DNA of 64,000 bases from Selaginella moellendorffii. Its lineage: Eukaryota; Streptophyta; Lycopodiopsida; Selaginellales; Selaginellaceae. Shown here piece by piece: positions 45,743 to 57,427 of this stretch (position 1 is its first letter; each line of letters opens with the position of its first letter). Below the pieces are notes generated by a model. It searched no databases. It was not told the origin of the DNA and saw only the letters and a list, made by a program, of their open reading frames with translations. The position numbers were made by a program, and so were the translations under genes. The stretch covers positions 897,650 through 961,649 of the forward strand of contig NW_003314291.1 of NCBI RefSeq assembly GCF_000143415.4, in the 5' to 3' direction.

Positions 45743-45774
45743 GTGGGTCATGGTGTTCACACTTCGTGAGAAAT

Positions 45775-45873
45775 TGTCATAAATGTGACTATAAATATTA
45801 AAAGTTTCTGATCAACAAGTCTTTTTGGATATTCTTCTTTTATTGCCATGATGGCAAGAGGTCACTCCCCATT
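45775..45873 (+). repeat. start of a LARD-like LTR, plus orientation
   Basis: It begins TGTCATAAATGTGACT, matching the LTR start TGTCGCGCATGTGACT, and continues to GCCATGATGGCAAGAGGTC. It then breaks directly into an LTR copy of the opposite orientation. Confidence 0.75.
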
Positions 45874-46279
45874 TTACATTCCATAGATATGCCTAACTCG
45901 CCAATCTAGACACTTTCTATAAATAGTTATTGGGACCGAACATATAAAGCATGATAGCAAAGGTGTTTGGCAAATACGGTAAGCTATCCTATAACAATAT
46001 TAATGGACTAAACTCAATATACGAGGGTTCTTGTTAAATTAGTGCAAAGATAGAGCAAAAGAAAACTAAAAGTTGGGCCAAGTATACTCAGCAAGAAACA
46101 TATAAAAGTTCTTACCTTATATTTGTTTGGCTAAGTACAGATGTTAAGCTCAATTTACTAAAAGGGGTTGAAAAATGAACCAACAATACTAACCTGTTGC
46201 CATTATAGCAGTAAGGAAAGAATATCCAAAAGGACTTACTGACAAGTAATTTCTAATACCTGCAGTCACATTTTCAACA
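45874..46279 (-). repeat. partial LARD-like LTR, minus orientation
   Basis: It corresponds to the reverse complement of about 24351-24775. Landmarks are ATTCCATAGATATGCC, GTGTTTGGCAAATACGGTAAG and the end GTCACATTTTCAACA at 46279. CpG sites of the intact copies are TG or CA here. Confidence 0.82.
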
Positions 46280-46369
46280 TGCTTGATGAACAAGCATGGA
46301 ACAATCTAAAAAACAATCTAAAAAAAGATAAAAAAAGAATTGACATATGGTAAATATCATGATACGTAG

Positions 46370-46860
46370 AAGTGTTGAGACCGAGTCCAAAATCAAGTCT
46401 GAGATGGAGGTTAAAGCCAGGCCCAAGATGGAGGCTGAGACAAAGCTTGAAATGGAGTTCAAATCTAAGTTTGAGATTGAGTTCAAGTTCAAGTTTGAGA
46501 TTGAGACTGAATCTAAGTCCAAGTCCAAGTCTGAGGGTGAAAGCCCAAAACAATTATCTCCCAGACTTTGGGGGGTTTAATAAATCCCTACAGGATAAAA
46601 GGGGTGGAAGACTTCAGTGGAACTAGTGTGGCCAAGGAAGGCTAATGTGACTATCAAAACTAAAGTGAATATAAATGGATAAGTAGGGTGATTTAGTGAA
46701 GTGTTCAAGAGTTAACTTGAACTCCCCCGAGAGATCAAATAGTAAATATTCCCAATCTAAATATAAATGACACTATTTACTTGGATACCTTGTGTGGTTT
46801 ATCAAAACTTCACTCTAACCATATGGGTGGGGCACTCTAGTGGCAGAACTTTCACACATT
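46370..46860 (+). repeat. second degenerate LTR related to the chromovirus LTR
   Basis: Minisatellite units (GAGACCGAGTCC, then GAGATGGAGG types) at 46375-46540 are followed by GGGTGAAAGCCCAAAAC, ATCTCCCAG and a G-run. Further sequence parallels 44600-44905, for example GTGTTCAAGAGTTAA. Together with the copy at 44325 it flanks LARD fragments. Confidence 0.7.
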
Positions 46861-46949
46861 ATTTAAAAATTCCCTTTGATGGCAATACATATTAGCAATA
46901 CATGCCAGCAATACAAGTGGACCACCTAGTCATGGCAAGCCATCAGAGA

Positions 46950-47078
46950 CTGAGTTGTTCCTTGTACCATGGGTGAAAGTAAATTTCTCTTGGGTTTGCT
47001 ATAATTGGCAAATAAGTTGATCTGTAGTTGTTTAGCACAGCACTAATGGATCCTTTCTAGGCATAATTATAAGTGAAC
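46950..47078 (+). repeat. fragment of LARD-like internal region, plus orientation
   Basis: GAGTTGTTCCTTGTACCATG and TTGTTTAGCACAGCACTAAT with GATCCTTTCTAGGCA match inner element positions about 19691-19830. Confidence 0.78.
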
Positions 47079-48509
47079 CACACTAGGCCCTAGAGGTCCC
47101 AATCACAAAGAAGCTCAATGTCAAGTGAGACCATTCATCATTGATGTAAGGTTTCATATTCTCTCTCTTTTTCCCAACAGCACTACATATGATTGATGCC
47201 TAGTGAGTAAGAAGCTCCTTGTCTTGATGCTTGATCGATAAAAGGAAGTGCTGTAATAGCCATTGCAAATAGGAATTCATGACTGATGCATATCCTGTAG
47301 GCTATGTGCCTCTCCTTCAACACAAGCTCTAGCTTCCAAATGACTAAGAGAAGCAAAAAGAGTTAGTTGAATTCAACATTATGCATCCTGTCACCTTTTT
47401 GCCACTCTATCAACACAAGCTCTAACTTCCCGGATTCCAGCCAAGAGAGATCATAATCTTGAAGAAAGAGTTGGGCAAATTTGACATCATGCAAGATGAG
47501 TGCTTATATAATCCTTCCTTCTTGTTTGTTCTTTCTTTGTCTACCTGGACTACACTCCCTATGCAACAAATGATGGTGGAATGTACTTGTCTTGGTAATC
47601 TAGAGACAAGATCTCAACACTATAATGGGTTCTCACACACTTTTTTTATACATTTTGATTTGTTCCAGTGGACTAACATATCCAATGGGAGTGTGTACCA
47701 TCCAAACTCGAAGGCATGCTTTAATCTATGTAAGGAGAGGAGATCCACTAAGATATTCCTCTCAATTTAGTGGTTTGAAGCTCTATATAAAGATTAAATA
47801 TATAATTTTTTTATAATGAGAAATTAACTCTTGCATACCTCTGAATTCCAGGATAAAGTCTGTGCTGCCTTCTACATTGTGCTCCTTAGACTCATTATGT
47901 TCTAGAATGGAATCTATAATATAAAGAAAGAGAAAAGTGGTACACCACCTATCATGGTTAGAGATGTTGTTTTGTTTTACAAGTCATTGAGGCTGTTATG
48001 TCCATAGAATCCCACCACTAGCTTTTGTATATATATCTATATGATTATATATCTATATAATCATCTGTAGTCAAATATAAAATTAAAACCTTTAGGAGCA
48101 ATCATTAAAATTCAAACATATGAATGAACTGCTTGGTAGCTCACACTATCATCCTCAGTCTCTTCTCTTTTGCATGCTCTTCAAAGTCAACTCAAAATCA
48201 GTCAATTTCACTAGGAATGTGGATTTGTCATCAAAAAAGACTCACTGGATAAGTGAGTATGGTTGGGTGACTAGCTGGTTATAAAGCTGAGACATGCATG
48301 CAAAAGCAAAAGAAGAGTTCCACTTGTTAGGCCTTGTGCCTTGTACTGTTGCAATGAAAGCATTCATGTTGCTTTGAACCTAGATTGCTCCCATGCCTCT
48401 TGACAGGAGTGGTGCAAACAAACACCATTAACCCAAACAGTGTTCACCAAACATATGGTATGATAACTATGGCTGTAGCTACTGAAACCAGCTCGTGGCT
48501 CCTGAAGAC
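47079..48509. other. spacer, no gene recognised
   Basis: Short ORFs are present, but none has recognisable family features or splice context. CACAAGCTCTAACTTCC and CACAAGCTCTAGCTTCC near 47320 and 47410 start a loose duplication of roughly 80 bp. Bases 47790-48120 are AT-rich. Confidence 0.35.
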
Positions 48510-49160
48510 CTCATGCATAAAGGACATGCAACCATGGTGAGCAATGGGAGACTTGCTTGAAGAAAACGTGGTGGCTTGAGTAACGGTCTTGGCTCTTTCC
48601 AGCTATCGATCTCAAGGTTTTTAGCACCTCTATCCTACACTTGAAACTGTCAACAAAAAGCCTCACCTTATAGCAATGGTTGCTATTTTCGGCCACCACA
48701 TCCAAAACATCTTTATTGTCTTCATTAGTGTATCCTCCAGCTGCATTTCCAGATACTGGACACAGACTGGCAATCCTTTCAAGGGTCTAGTAGCTCTCCA
48801 TGTCATTCACAATCTGGAGCTCTTCTTTCGCTATTTAGATCTTTCTTTATCTTCACGCATCGCACTGGTTCACAGCATTGTTCTTTAGTTGACGAACAAA
48901 CGCCAGTGAAGCAACCCATACCTCAACCTTAGTCAAATAGTTTTCTGTGGGTACCATGCAGTCTTCACATTGAACATGTCCTCCCTTCTCCACCAACGGC
49001 CGCTAATTCTCAATCATCTTTGAAACCATTTCTTGGTGCTTCAAAGCACGAACATAGAGCAACTCTGGCCTGGATGGAGAGCCATTTATCACATACGTTG
49101 CAAACGAAATCTTTGCCTTCCTCTTGCTCTAAGCTACACTCTCTATATGTGATTGGGAAT
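48510..49160 (-). pseudogene. decayed coding fragment, unrecognised
   Basis: The minus strand reads as protein over long stretches but with stops: PSRPELLYVRALKHQEMVSK, MIEN then TAG then RPLVEKGGHVQCEDCMV, YLTKVEVWVASLAFVRQLKN, then two to three stops, LERIASLCPVSGNAAGGYTN, VVAENSNHCYKVRLFVDSFK. The stops look like TGG to TAG and similar transitions. I do not recognise the family. Confidence 0.45.
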
Positions 49161-49879
49161 CTAGTCTCTAGCTTCAACTAAACATGGCCTCTTGAAAGAA
49201 ATATTTCCCCAGCTAAAACTAACCAAACCCCAAAACTTCTTAAAACTAGGATAGTCTGTTTTTAGTGTGACATTTCAATCCTTCAGAATCCACTGGAAAA
49301 ATGTGACATCATCACTTGCCAAGTGGGGTTGATCCATTTTAATTCCTTTCAGCTACACTTCTGTGCTATAACAGAGATCCTCTTATAGATCTGGAAATGC
49401 TAAGTGGGAAAAGAATAAAGCATGAGGGTTTGGGTGTTTGGGAGTGTTTTTTGTTTGCAATGGCATCTAGCAAGAAGAAAACTAGGAATTCGTGGAATGG
49501 AATGGGCTGTCACACAAGGATCTTGTGAGAACCCTAATACATCACAAACAGAACATATGTTTTTCTTATTCAAGCTTTCCGAGCGACATAGCTTCGCGGT
49601 TGAAGCAATCAGCAGCTAGGTATGTCAGCAGGATGGAGCCGAGCTTTCTCCAGAGGTAAACAGACTGTTTCGAATGTTAGATGAGAAGATGAGGACCCGA
49701 CTGAGTGAACATCTCCATCTTAAATGCAGATGAACTTACTGGTGCAGGTTGTCACAAAGTTCTTCAGCTTGGAATCCAACTAGACGAACTTTGTGGCAAC
49801 TTGCAAGGCGGAAGACGAGAAAGGGCCTGATAGCCAAGTTTCAATCCAGTGAGAGGTACACCGTCCAAATGCCGCCTGC
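49161..49879. other. spacer, no gene recognised
   Basis: No family similarity seen. Bases 49600-49880 are less AT-rich and could hold upstream exons of the fragment at 49880-50290. Confidence 0.3.
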
Positions 49880-50290
49880 AACCAAGCCTTAAGGGATCCA
49901 AGATCACTGTTGGTTCGCATTCTTTGGAAGTCAAACATGATCTACAGAGCAGTGCTTGTGAGATCTGGTAGGCTTCTACAGCAGTTTATGATCTCGAGAA
50001 GAATTGTTTGTGTTTGCTCTTTGTAGGACCTGGATGAGATTCAAGGCTATATTCTTCTCGTGAGTCTTATGGAAAATAACCGTCACTGCGACGATCCATT
50101 ACTGCCTGGTCACTGCGTAAGTTTTCTCCCTTTTCATTTCTTCCGGTCCATTCAAGTATTAATGCGGAAGTTTTCCAGGTTGCCATAACTTACTTTGTGG
50201 ATAGACAACGGCCTCCTTCGACAATGCAATGCATGTCTCGAAAGGTCCAGGCTCTGGGAAAACAAGTGCTTGCAAACTTGAACCACGTAG
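49880..50290 (+). pseudogene. possible exons of an unrecognised gene
   Basis: Three coding-like stretches with splice-like borders: KGSKITVGSHSLEVKHDLQS near 49890-49960, DLDEIQGYILLVSLMENNRH at 50027-50118 ending at a GTAAG donor, and VAITYFVDRQRPPSTMQCMS after a TTTCCAG acceptor at 50179. No start, end or known domain was found. Decay or a partial copy is likely, because flanking DNA is AT-rich. Confidence 0.35.
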
Positions 50291-50687
50291 TCACTTCTAC
50301 TCTTTCAGCGTTGGAACATTTATTATAGAAATCATCTTAAAAACTGTATCCAATTATAATTATAAACTATTTTATTGATAGCTGGTAAGCTTTAGAATTG
50401 TATGAAATAGCATCTTGGGTGCAATTCCTATGCAAATGTGGCATGCTTCATAGTAATATTATAATTGACACAATCATGCTATCATGTGCAATTGAAAACA
50501 AAAGAATATGTCCAAATAAATAGATTCGGATATTATATTTAGAAATTATAAACATGTTCCCACAATTGTGTGTTGAACTAGAATGGAAAATATATAGTGA
50601 TCATAACAATAGTCGATTGCACTAGAAAAATGTCTGGGTTTCATCTCTTTACTCCTTAGCAACACCTCCAAGTTTGATAAGCTTCTC

Positions 50688-50927
50688 TCAGTTGTGATCC
50701 TTGCTTGGACCCGGTGGTGTTGTTAGAGTATTCTTGGGAAGCTTTTGGAAAACTTGGCCTTCCAGCAACATCTTCCTGTTGCCCGTCGAATTGATCGCCA
50801 CTTCACTGTTATTCATTCCAATCCTGAACAAAGATCCACTCACTCCACCATGGCACTCGCAAAGACACGGAGAGAACATCACCATCATCACGAGGAAGAC
50901 AGCCAGCGCCTGAGTAAATCTCGCCAT
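50688..50927 (-). CDS. small secreted peptide precursor, IDA/CLE-like tail
   Basis: The 79-residue frame starts at ATG 50927. Residues 1-24 (MARFTQALAVFLVMMVMFSP, CLCE) form a clear signal peptide. A short variable region follows, and the protein ends LTTPPGPSKDHN. This last dodecamer shares P4, P7, S8, K9, H11 and N12 with the Arabidopsis IDA core and P4, G6, P7, H11 and N12 with the CLE consensus. Plant precursors of IDA and CLE hormones have exactly this build: 70-110 residues, a signal peptide and the hormone at or near the C-terminus. Receptors would be HAESA- or CLV1-class kinases (inference). Single exon and no frame damage. An alternative is a chance secreted ORF; expression evidence would decide. 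Confidence 0.6.
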   Translation of the reverse strand: MARFTQALAVFLVMMVMFSPCLCECHGGVSGSLFRIGMNNSEVAINSTGNRKMLLEGQVFQKLPKNTLTTPPGPSKDHN

Positions 50928-51124
50928 TCCCAAAGAGCCTAGAACGGATCCGGTCCCTCTAGACGATGATTCTTAGCACTGTGATCGCGTTGTCAAAATC
51001 TCCAAAACCGGTGATATGAATCGTCGAGAACGTACCTTGAAAACTCTACTATGATCGCCCGAGTGGAAAAATTCGATGCGTATGCTTGGACATGCCCTAC
51101 CTATTATTTCTTTTTTTTACGCGA

Positions 51125-51800
51125 GTCCAGGAACTGCCGTGGAAACAACTTGAACGCGCTACCGCGTAATGAAATCTCTGAGTGTGAAGATTTGCCGTAC
51201 TCGTGAGTTGCTTCGAGTGCTCTTGCTTCGTCTGAAACTAAGGCACGAGCTCTTGGCAGAGGTTTGCGGACTGGGAACTTGTCTCCCGATACCGCCTTAC
51301 GAGGCTGTGGTATTTGTCAGTTTCCTGGAACACCTTTTCTATCTCAGAAACTCGTTTATCGCCGTTTCTTTTCCTTGATTGTTTACAACATCACAGGTCC
51401 CATTCCTGAAAACATTGGAAACTGCACAAGCTACGAGATCCTGTGAGTATTTCTTTGTCGTGTGTTCACTTATTGATTTCTTTCCGTACTTGATTGCAGT
51501 AGAGATCTCTCGTATAACCAGCTGGGGGAGATTCCTTTGAACATCGGCTTTCTTCAAACTAGCTTTGTTGATCTCTTGACTTAGAAACTCATGGAGCAGT
51601 ATTGCTTTGTCTCTTCCAGGGAACAAACTTGTTGACAACATTCCAGACGTGATCGGCCTTATGCAGGCTCTGGCAGTTTTGTAAGTAATTTTATCTTTGA
51701 TGTGTTTTAGTTCTCACTTGGTTTTTACAGGGATTTAATAACAATGACCTTGAAGGACCGATTCCTGCTAGCGGCTTTGGCACCGCACCCTGGTAAAGTC
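51125..51800 (+). pseudogene. ERECTA-type LRR receptor kinase pseudogene, LRR fragment
   Basis: LRR exons of an ERECTA-family receptor kinase appear in order: RGNNLN near 51138; LSPD and LTRLWYL near 51278-51320; GPIPENIGNCTSYEIL at 51397-51442; DLSYNQLGEIPLNIGFLQ at 51506-51558; NKLVDNIPDVIGLMQALAVL at 51623-51680; then NDLEGPIPAS at about 51742. Phase-conserved introns with GTGAG or GTAAG starts remain. One LRR residue is lost at QL-GEIP. Other frame breaks occur near 51320 and 51560-51620. No transmembrane or kinase part is present. ERECTA proteins control organ growth and stomatal patterning; this copy cannot function. Confidence 0.85.
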
Positions 51801-54038
51801 AACGATTGTCTTCGTTCTGACCTGGTGCTGAGCGTACGTGGACCGGTTGCATTCTACGCAAGAAAGAAACTGGGGAATAAGCCACAGTTTTGCTGTGAAA
51901 CGGGTACTCATTTTCAAGTTTGTGTTCTCTAGGTGATGTGGTTGCCTGCGAAACTATCAGAAAACATTCCTGTTCTCTGCAGAATCGAATGCGAACCTGG
52001 CTTCCTCCATCCGGATGAACCTTAGGCAAAATAAACTATATTGAGATGTAGAGAGTATAAAAAACAATCGTCTATGCATGCATACAATCAAGCCTATATC
52101 CCCTACAGGCCGCGTTCTTCACGAGTTAAATCTGCAAGGAAATTTACTGCATACGAGCAGCCGTCACGGCCGTCAGAATTCTTCTTTGCAACCGAATGTC
52201 AAGTATTCTGGAACCTGCGATCGCTCTCTTCGCTGTTGTTGTAAATTTCTTTGCCCATACGTCAAACTCCTTTCTCAGAGTCTTACCAGATGAAAAAAAG
52301 CGCCAGATTCTTTCTCGTATATATAAATTTTCCCTTGTATATATACACTGTGTATGCTTTCAATACATGTTGATGGTGGCTTTAGTAAGCATGGATCTTC
52401 TCCCCAAAAGGCCTATATATCTATATATCTATATGCTGTTTTGATAGTCTCCTGGTGCCCAACTTGAAGCATGAGGATGGATCAAAATGCAAGGCCTTGG
52501 TATATGATCCAGTTGCCAAGACCGAAGTCGACCACCACTGCCTCCAAAATGTAGTCGTGCAGCAAGAATCCGTCCATATGTCTTTTCTTTCTTCTTGGTG
52601 GCAATGCTGACTCTCCTATTAAATTGTCATGTGTGGGTTTCATGTAGCTTTCCTCTTGACCAGTCTGATCTATCCAGTTCTTAAGCGGCGAGAATTGCAT
52701 GCTCCAATGATCGTTTCAAAGCTCTCATGGTTTGGAGGTTCATGGTTTGGTTTCTAAAACTTTTCTTAAGATCAGTGAGTTCCGGCCATGGCCCATGCCC
52801 GCCAGGCCCTCGCCTGTCCAAATGGCAAACACATTTGCGCCTGAGGCGCAGACTGAAAAGTACGTATCATCAAACATCATCGTCAACAAAAGATATATGT
52901 AGGTGGAGGGCATTCAAGGCCCCCAAAAAGGACCCCTCTCCTTTGTGATTCCCAACGTTCGCTTGGGGAGCAATCGCTGGATCAGCAAAAGTGGCTCCAA
53001 AAAGGACTGGATGGATGGATCCATAAAACCAAAAGTTTCGATCAAGGAAAAGGAGCACCATGCCACTACATGCGTGAGATTATATCACAAAAGCAATTTT
53101 CGCTATTAATCTGGATTATATACTGCAACTATTATCGCTATTAATCTGGATTCCAAGCTCTGTTGTACTTTGATTCGTTCTTTCTGGCAGTATATAGTTT
53201 ATGAGGACGAGAAAATTTGTTGCGAGGAAAGCAACAGTTTGTAGCGCAGTGGAGGCTGACCAGCACATCCGCCCAGGACCAGCGCGATCTTAATACACAT
53301 AAATGGAACAGTTAAGCTCCACACAAAGTGGGGATTTTATGGTAACACATCTCGAGCAAAACAAAGCAACCAAGCAAAGAAATGACAAAAGAGTTTTACC
53401 AGAGGAGTGGACCAGTAAATGACAGTGAAAGGGGATGAAAGGGATCGGGAGAGATGCCAGGGGATATTCGCCGCCTCCGGCATGGATAGCCGTTGGAAAG
53501 CCAAGGATGGCGATTTAGCCGTTGGTCTCGTGGCGATAAAAAAAAGAGATTAGCAAGTTCATCGATGCTAATCGCTCGAAATGCTGGGGCAACTCCACAA
53601 ACGCTAAGTTGATGGAGGAATGGATGGTAGATAAGTGAAATAGCTGGCATGGTAAAAACTTTTGCCCGGATGGTTTTTACTTCTAGGGCTCTTGTTTTAG
53701 GTGGCTCTTTAGCTTAGGACGGAGGTGGAGAAATGGTGGTTTGTGTGGAAGCAAAGCCGCCAAGGATTCTCGCAAAGCAAAGCAAGCAAAGACCGGTACA
53801 CAGTTAAGTAGGAGCTTTCTCTCTCGCGTGTGTGAGAGGATTTCGTGAGGAGCGGGCATAGATTCCACCAAGCGAGCAAAGGGTTTTAGCCAATCTCCCC
53901 AGCTTTGGAGCTTTCAATCCATCCGGCGAGCCAGCGGGCGAGCGCGGCGCGAGGAATCGAGCGGGTTTGTATTGGTTTGACTGATCTCCTCCTTCTCGAT
54001 TGTCTGGAATGATCGTCGATCGTTGTGGTGTAGGAGCG
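51801..54038. other. spacer and upstream region of the IMK2-like gene
   Basis: No coding exon recognised. A TATATCTATA-type simple repeat lies near 52415-52435. CGCTATTAATCTGGATT is directly repeated near 53099 and 53134. The last 400 bases before 54039 should hold the promoter and leader of the receptor kinase. Confidence 0.4.
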
Positions 54039-57000
54039 ATGACGAGGAGGAGAGGTTTTAGATTCTTCCTCCTGGCGGCAATGTGGGTCTTCTTCTTCTT
54101 CTCGCTGGCGCCCAATCTCGCCCAGGACGATGGCGATGGCGGAGGAGGAGGATTGGGAGCCGAGGATGGGATGATTGTCACGGAGGAGAACCTGGCGGCG
54201 CTCCTGGCGATCAAGCACGCCTTCATGGACGCGCAGGGCGCATTGATCAGCTGGAACGAGACCGGCGTTGGGGCGTGCTCGGGGAGCTGGGCGGGGATCA
54301 AATGCGCGAGGGGCCAAGTGATCGCGGTCCAGCTCCCGGGCAAGGGCCTGGGTGGTAGCCTCTCCCCGCGATTCGGCGAGCTCACGGAGCTCCGCAAGCT
54401 CAATCTCCACAGCAACAGGATCGAGGGCTCCATCCCATCATCGATCACGGGCCTGGCAAATCTTCGCAGCGTCTATCTCTTCCAGAACAGGCTCACGGGG
54501 ACGATCCCGGCTGGCCTGGGCCGGTCCCCGCTAATGCAGGCCGTCGATCTCAGCGGTAATAGGCTCCAGGGGGACATTCCGGCATCGCTTGGCTCTTCCG
54601 GCAGAATGTTCCTGCTCAACCTGGCAGGGAATAATCTAAGCGGTGGGATCCCACCCGAGATCGCGGGGTCGGCGTCGTTGATCACGCTGATTCTGGCGCG
54701 GAATGGCCTGGATGGGGAGATTCCCACCACCTGGCCCGATTCCGGAAAGCTGCGGACTTTGGATCTCTCGCGGAATAATCTCAGCGGCGAGATCCCGCCG
54801 TCCATCGCGAGGCTCCGGAATCTCACCATCCTCGACGTGGCCTCCAATGAGCTCTCGGGCGGGATCCCTGGCGAGCTGGGCGGGATCGCGGCGCTCCAGC
54901 TGCTCGATCTCTCGGGCAACCGCTTGAATGGCAGCATCCCGGCGAGCATCGGGCAGCTGGGCAATCTCACCAGCGCGAATTTTTCCGACAACAATCTCTC
55001 CGGGCGAGTGCCGCGCTTCGTCCATGGATTCAACAGCTCGGCGTTTGCGGGGAATGCCGGGCTGTGCGGCCTGGCGGGGCTGGTGGCGTGCCAATCTCCC
55101 GTGCCATCGCGGTCGCCCCAGCAATCCACCCCCGCCGAGAGGCGGCGATCCAGGAGCCGGCTGAGCAAGCTGAGCTTGATCTGCATCATCGTGGGCGGAG
55201 TGCTCGCGCTGGGCGCCGCGATTTGCATGCTTATGCTCATCGCGTGGAGGTTCCGCGAGCAGCGGGCGGCGGGCGCGCACGAGAGGGCGAGCAAGGGCAA
55301 GGCGGAGACGAGTGTGGATCCCAGCGGAGGGAGTAGCGGTGGTGGCGCCGGCGGTGGTGGCGGAGGGAATGGAAATGGCGGGAATGGGAAGCTCGTCCAC
55401 TTTGATGGGCCGTTCTCTTTCACCGCGGACGATCTTCTCTGCGCGACCGCGGAGGTGATGGGCAAGAGCACGTATGGGACGGTGTACAAGGCGACGCTGG
55501 AGAATGGGAACACGGTGGTGGTGAAGAGGCTGCGCGAGGGGATCGTGAGGAGCCAGCGCGAGTTTGAGGCGGAGGTGAGCGCGCTGGGGAGGATCCGGCA
55601 CACGAATCTGGTGGCGCTGCGGGCTTACTACTGGGGGCCCAAGGATGAGAAGCTGCTCGTGTTTGATTTCATGCATGGTGGGAGCTTGGCCGCGTTTCTA
55701 CACGGTGAGTTCTTCTTCTTCCTTGTTCTCTTTCTTTTGTTCTTCCTCTCTTTTTTTCTTCTTGGTTTCGTGGATGGTGTTTGCGAAGCTTTGCTCTTTT
55801 GATCGTGAGCTCGTTTGGTTTGATTCTTTCGTCTAGATTGGTTTTTCGACGTTCTTGCTTGATCGATTGGGCGAGTTTTTCATGAAAGGTGGCGACATTC
55901 TCCTCCTCCTTCGTTCTCTTGCTTCGCTCGTTCTCTCTTTCTTTGTTCTTCTTCCTCGTTTTCCTTCTTTGTTCTTCCTCGTTCTCATCGTTCTCTTCTT
56001 TTCTTCTTGGTTTCGTGGATGGTGTTTGCGAAGCTTTCTCTTTCGATCGTGAGCTCGTTTGTTCCCTTTTCTCCGTGATGCCGTCTAGATTGTCTTTGCT
56101 TTGTTTTTTCATGTTCTTGCTTGGTCGAGTTCTTCTCTCTCCCTTTTCTAGATCTTTGATTTGGTTGGCGATCGACATTTTCGATTGTTCGCGTGGGGTC
56201 TGTGATGGTGGACGTTTGGCTGGTTTGATTGTGTGCGTGATCCCATTGTCCTTGAATTCTTCCGACCTACACGCGTGTTGTGAGATTTTCTTTGTTCTCT
56301 TCGTTTCTTCTTGCTTTTGTGGATGGTGCTTGCGAAAATTTCTTCTTTGATTGCGAGAATAAGCTCGTTTCTCCGTGGTCCTTTCGTCTAGATTGTCTTT
56401 GCTTTGATTTTTCCATTTTCGTTGATTCTGCATTGAATGGTAGCGAACGTCGACTGTTTGCGTGTGGTCTTTGATAGTGGTCGTTTGGCTGGTTTGTTTG
56501 AAGTGTGCTCGATCCGATCATCCTCGAATTCCTCCCACGTACACTCGTGTGTGTTTCACTTGAGAGACGTTCTGTTCTTCATTCGATCGTGCATGGAATC
56601 TCAGGATCCATTTGACGCAAAGTTCTTTTTTTTCTTGTGGCATTTAAGTTCTTCATTCGATCGTGCATGGAAGTCTTACGTTCCAATCGATAGGATTGAC
56701 TCAAAGTTGGATTTTTTTCTGTGTTCTTGCAGCTCGGGGACCCGAGACGCCGCTCGGATGGTCGACGCGCATGAAGATCGCGCTGGGCACGGCCAAAGGC
56801 CTCGCCTACCTCCACGACGCGGAGAAGATGGTCCACGGCAACCTCACCTCGAGCAACATCCTCCTCGACTCCCACCTCAACGCGGTCATCTCGGACTACG
56901 GCCTCTCGCGGCTCATGACCTCCTCGGCGGGCTCCAACGTTCTGGCCACCGCCGGCTCGCAGGGATACCGGGCACCCGAGGTGAGCAAGCTCAAGAAGGC

Positions 57001-57427
57001 CACCACCAAGTCGGACGTCTACAGCTTTGGCATCGTGCTGCTGGAGCTGCTCACCGGCAAGGCCCCCGGCGACGCGGTGAGCACCGCCGACGGTGGCGCG
57101 CTGGATCTGCCCGAGTGGGTGTCGAGCGTCGTCAAGGAGGAGTGGACGTCCGAGGTGTTCGATGTGGAGCTGCTCAAGGGGACCGCTCCATCCGAGGATG
57201 ATATGCTTAACACGCTCCAGCTCGCGATGAACTGCGTCTCGGCGTCGCCCAGCTCCAGGCCGGATATGAACGAGGTGCTGAGACAGGTGGAGAGCGTCGC
57301 TGGTGGCGGTGGTAGCGCTGGCGGCGGTGGTGATCCTACCAGGTATTCTCCGGGGTCTGGAGCGGCTTCTTCGACGCAAGGAGCTGTGACACCACCACCT
57401 CCGCCAGCGCCATCGTCGTCGTCGTGA
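54039..57427 (+). CDS. LRR receptor-like (pseudo)kinase, IMK2/IMK3 type
   Basis: Two exons (54039-55704 and 56733-57427) join in frame to 786 residues; an in-frame ATG at 54009 is the alternative start. The order is: signal peptide ([20 protein letters not shown]), LRRNT-like region with [15 protein letters not shown], about nine LRRs (for example [18 protein letters not shown]), a Ser/Pro linker, a transmembrane helix ([20 protein letters not shown]), a Gly-rich stretch, then a kinase domain ([37 protein letters not shown]). The catalytic loop reads [12 protein letters not shown] instead of HRDxxxxN, and DFG is DYG, as in Arabidopsis IMK2. It is probably a catalytically weak or dead kinase at the plasma membrane. 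The C-terminus is Gly- and Pro-rich. Close to INFLORESCENCE MERISTEM RECEPTOR-LIKE KINASE 2 by order of motifs. Confidence 0.93.
55705..56732 (+). repeat. 1028-bp intron with three tandem degenerate repeats
   Basis: The single intron of the IMK2-like gene is an order of magnitude longer than others in the window. A pyrimidine-rich segment ending in GTGGATGGTG, TTTGCGAAGCTTT and GAGCTCGTTTG recurs near 55765, 56010 and (more diverged) 56320. GTCTAGATTGTCTTTGCTTTG also recurs near 56085 and 56390. TTCATTCGATCGTGCATGGAA repeats near 56578 and 56652. Growth by tandem duplication explains its length. Confidence 0.75.

Noticed and set aside
54473-55676. Two long minus-strand frames across the IMK2-like gene
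   Set aside because: They are shadows of GC-rich LRR and kinase exons and show no family motifs.
55669-56433. 254-codon minus-strand frame rich in K, E and R
   Set aside because: It lies mostly in the pyrimidine-rich intron of the IMK2-like gene. Low-complexity composition explains the open frame.
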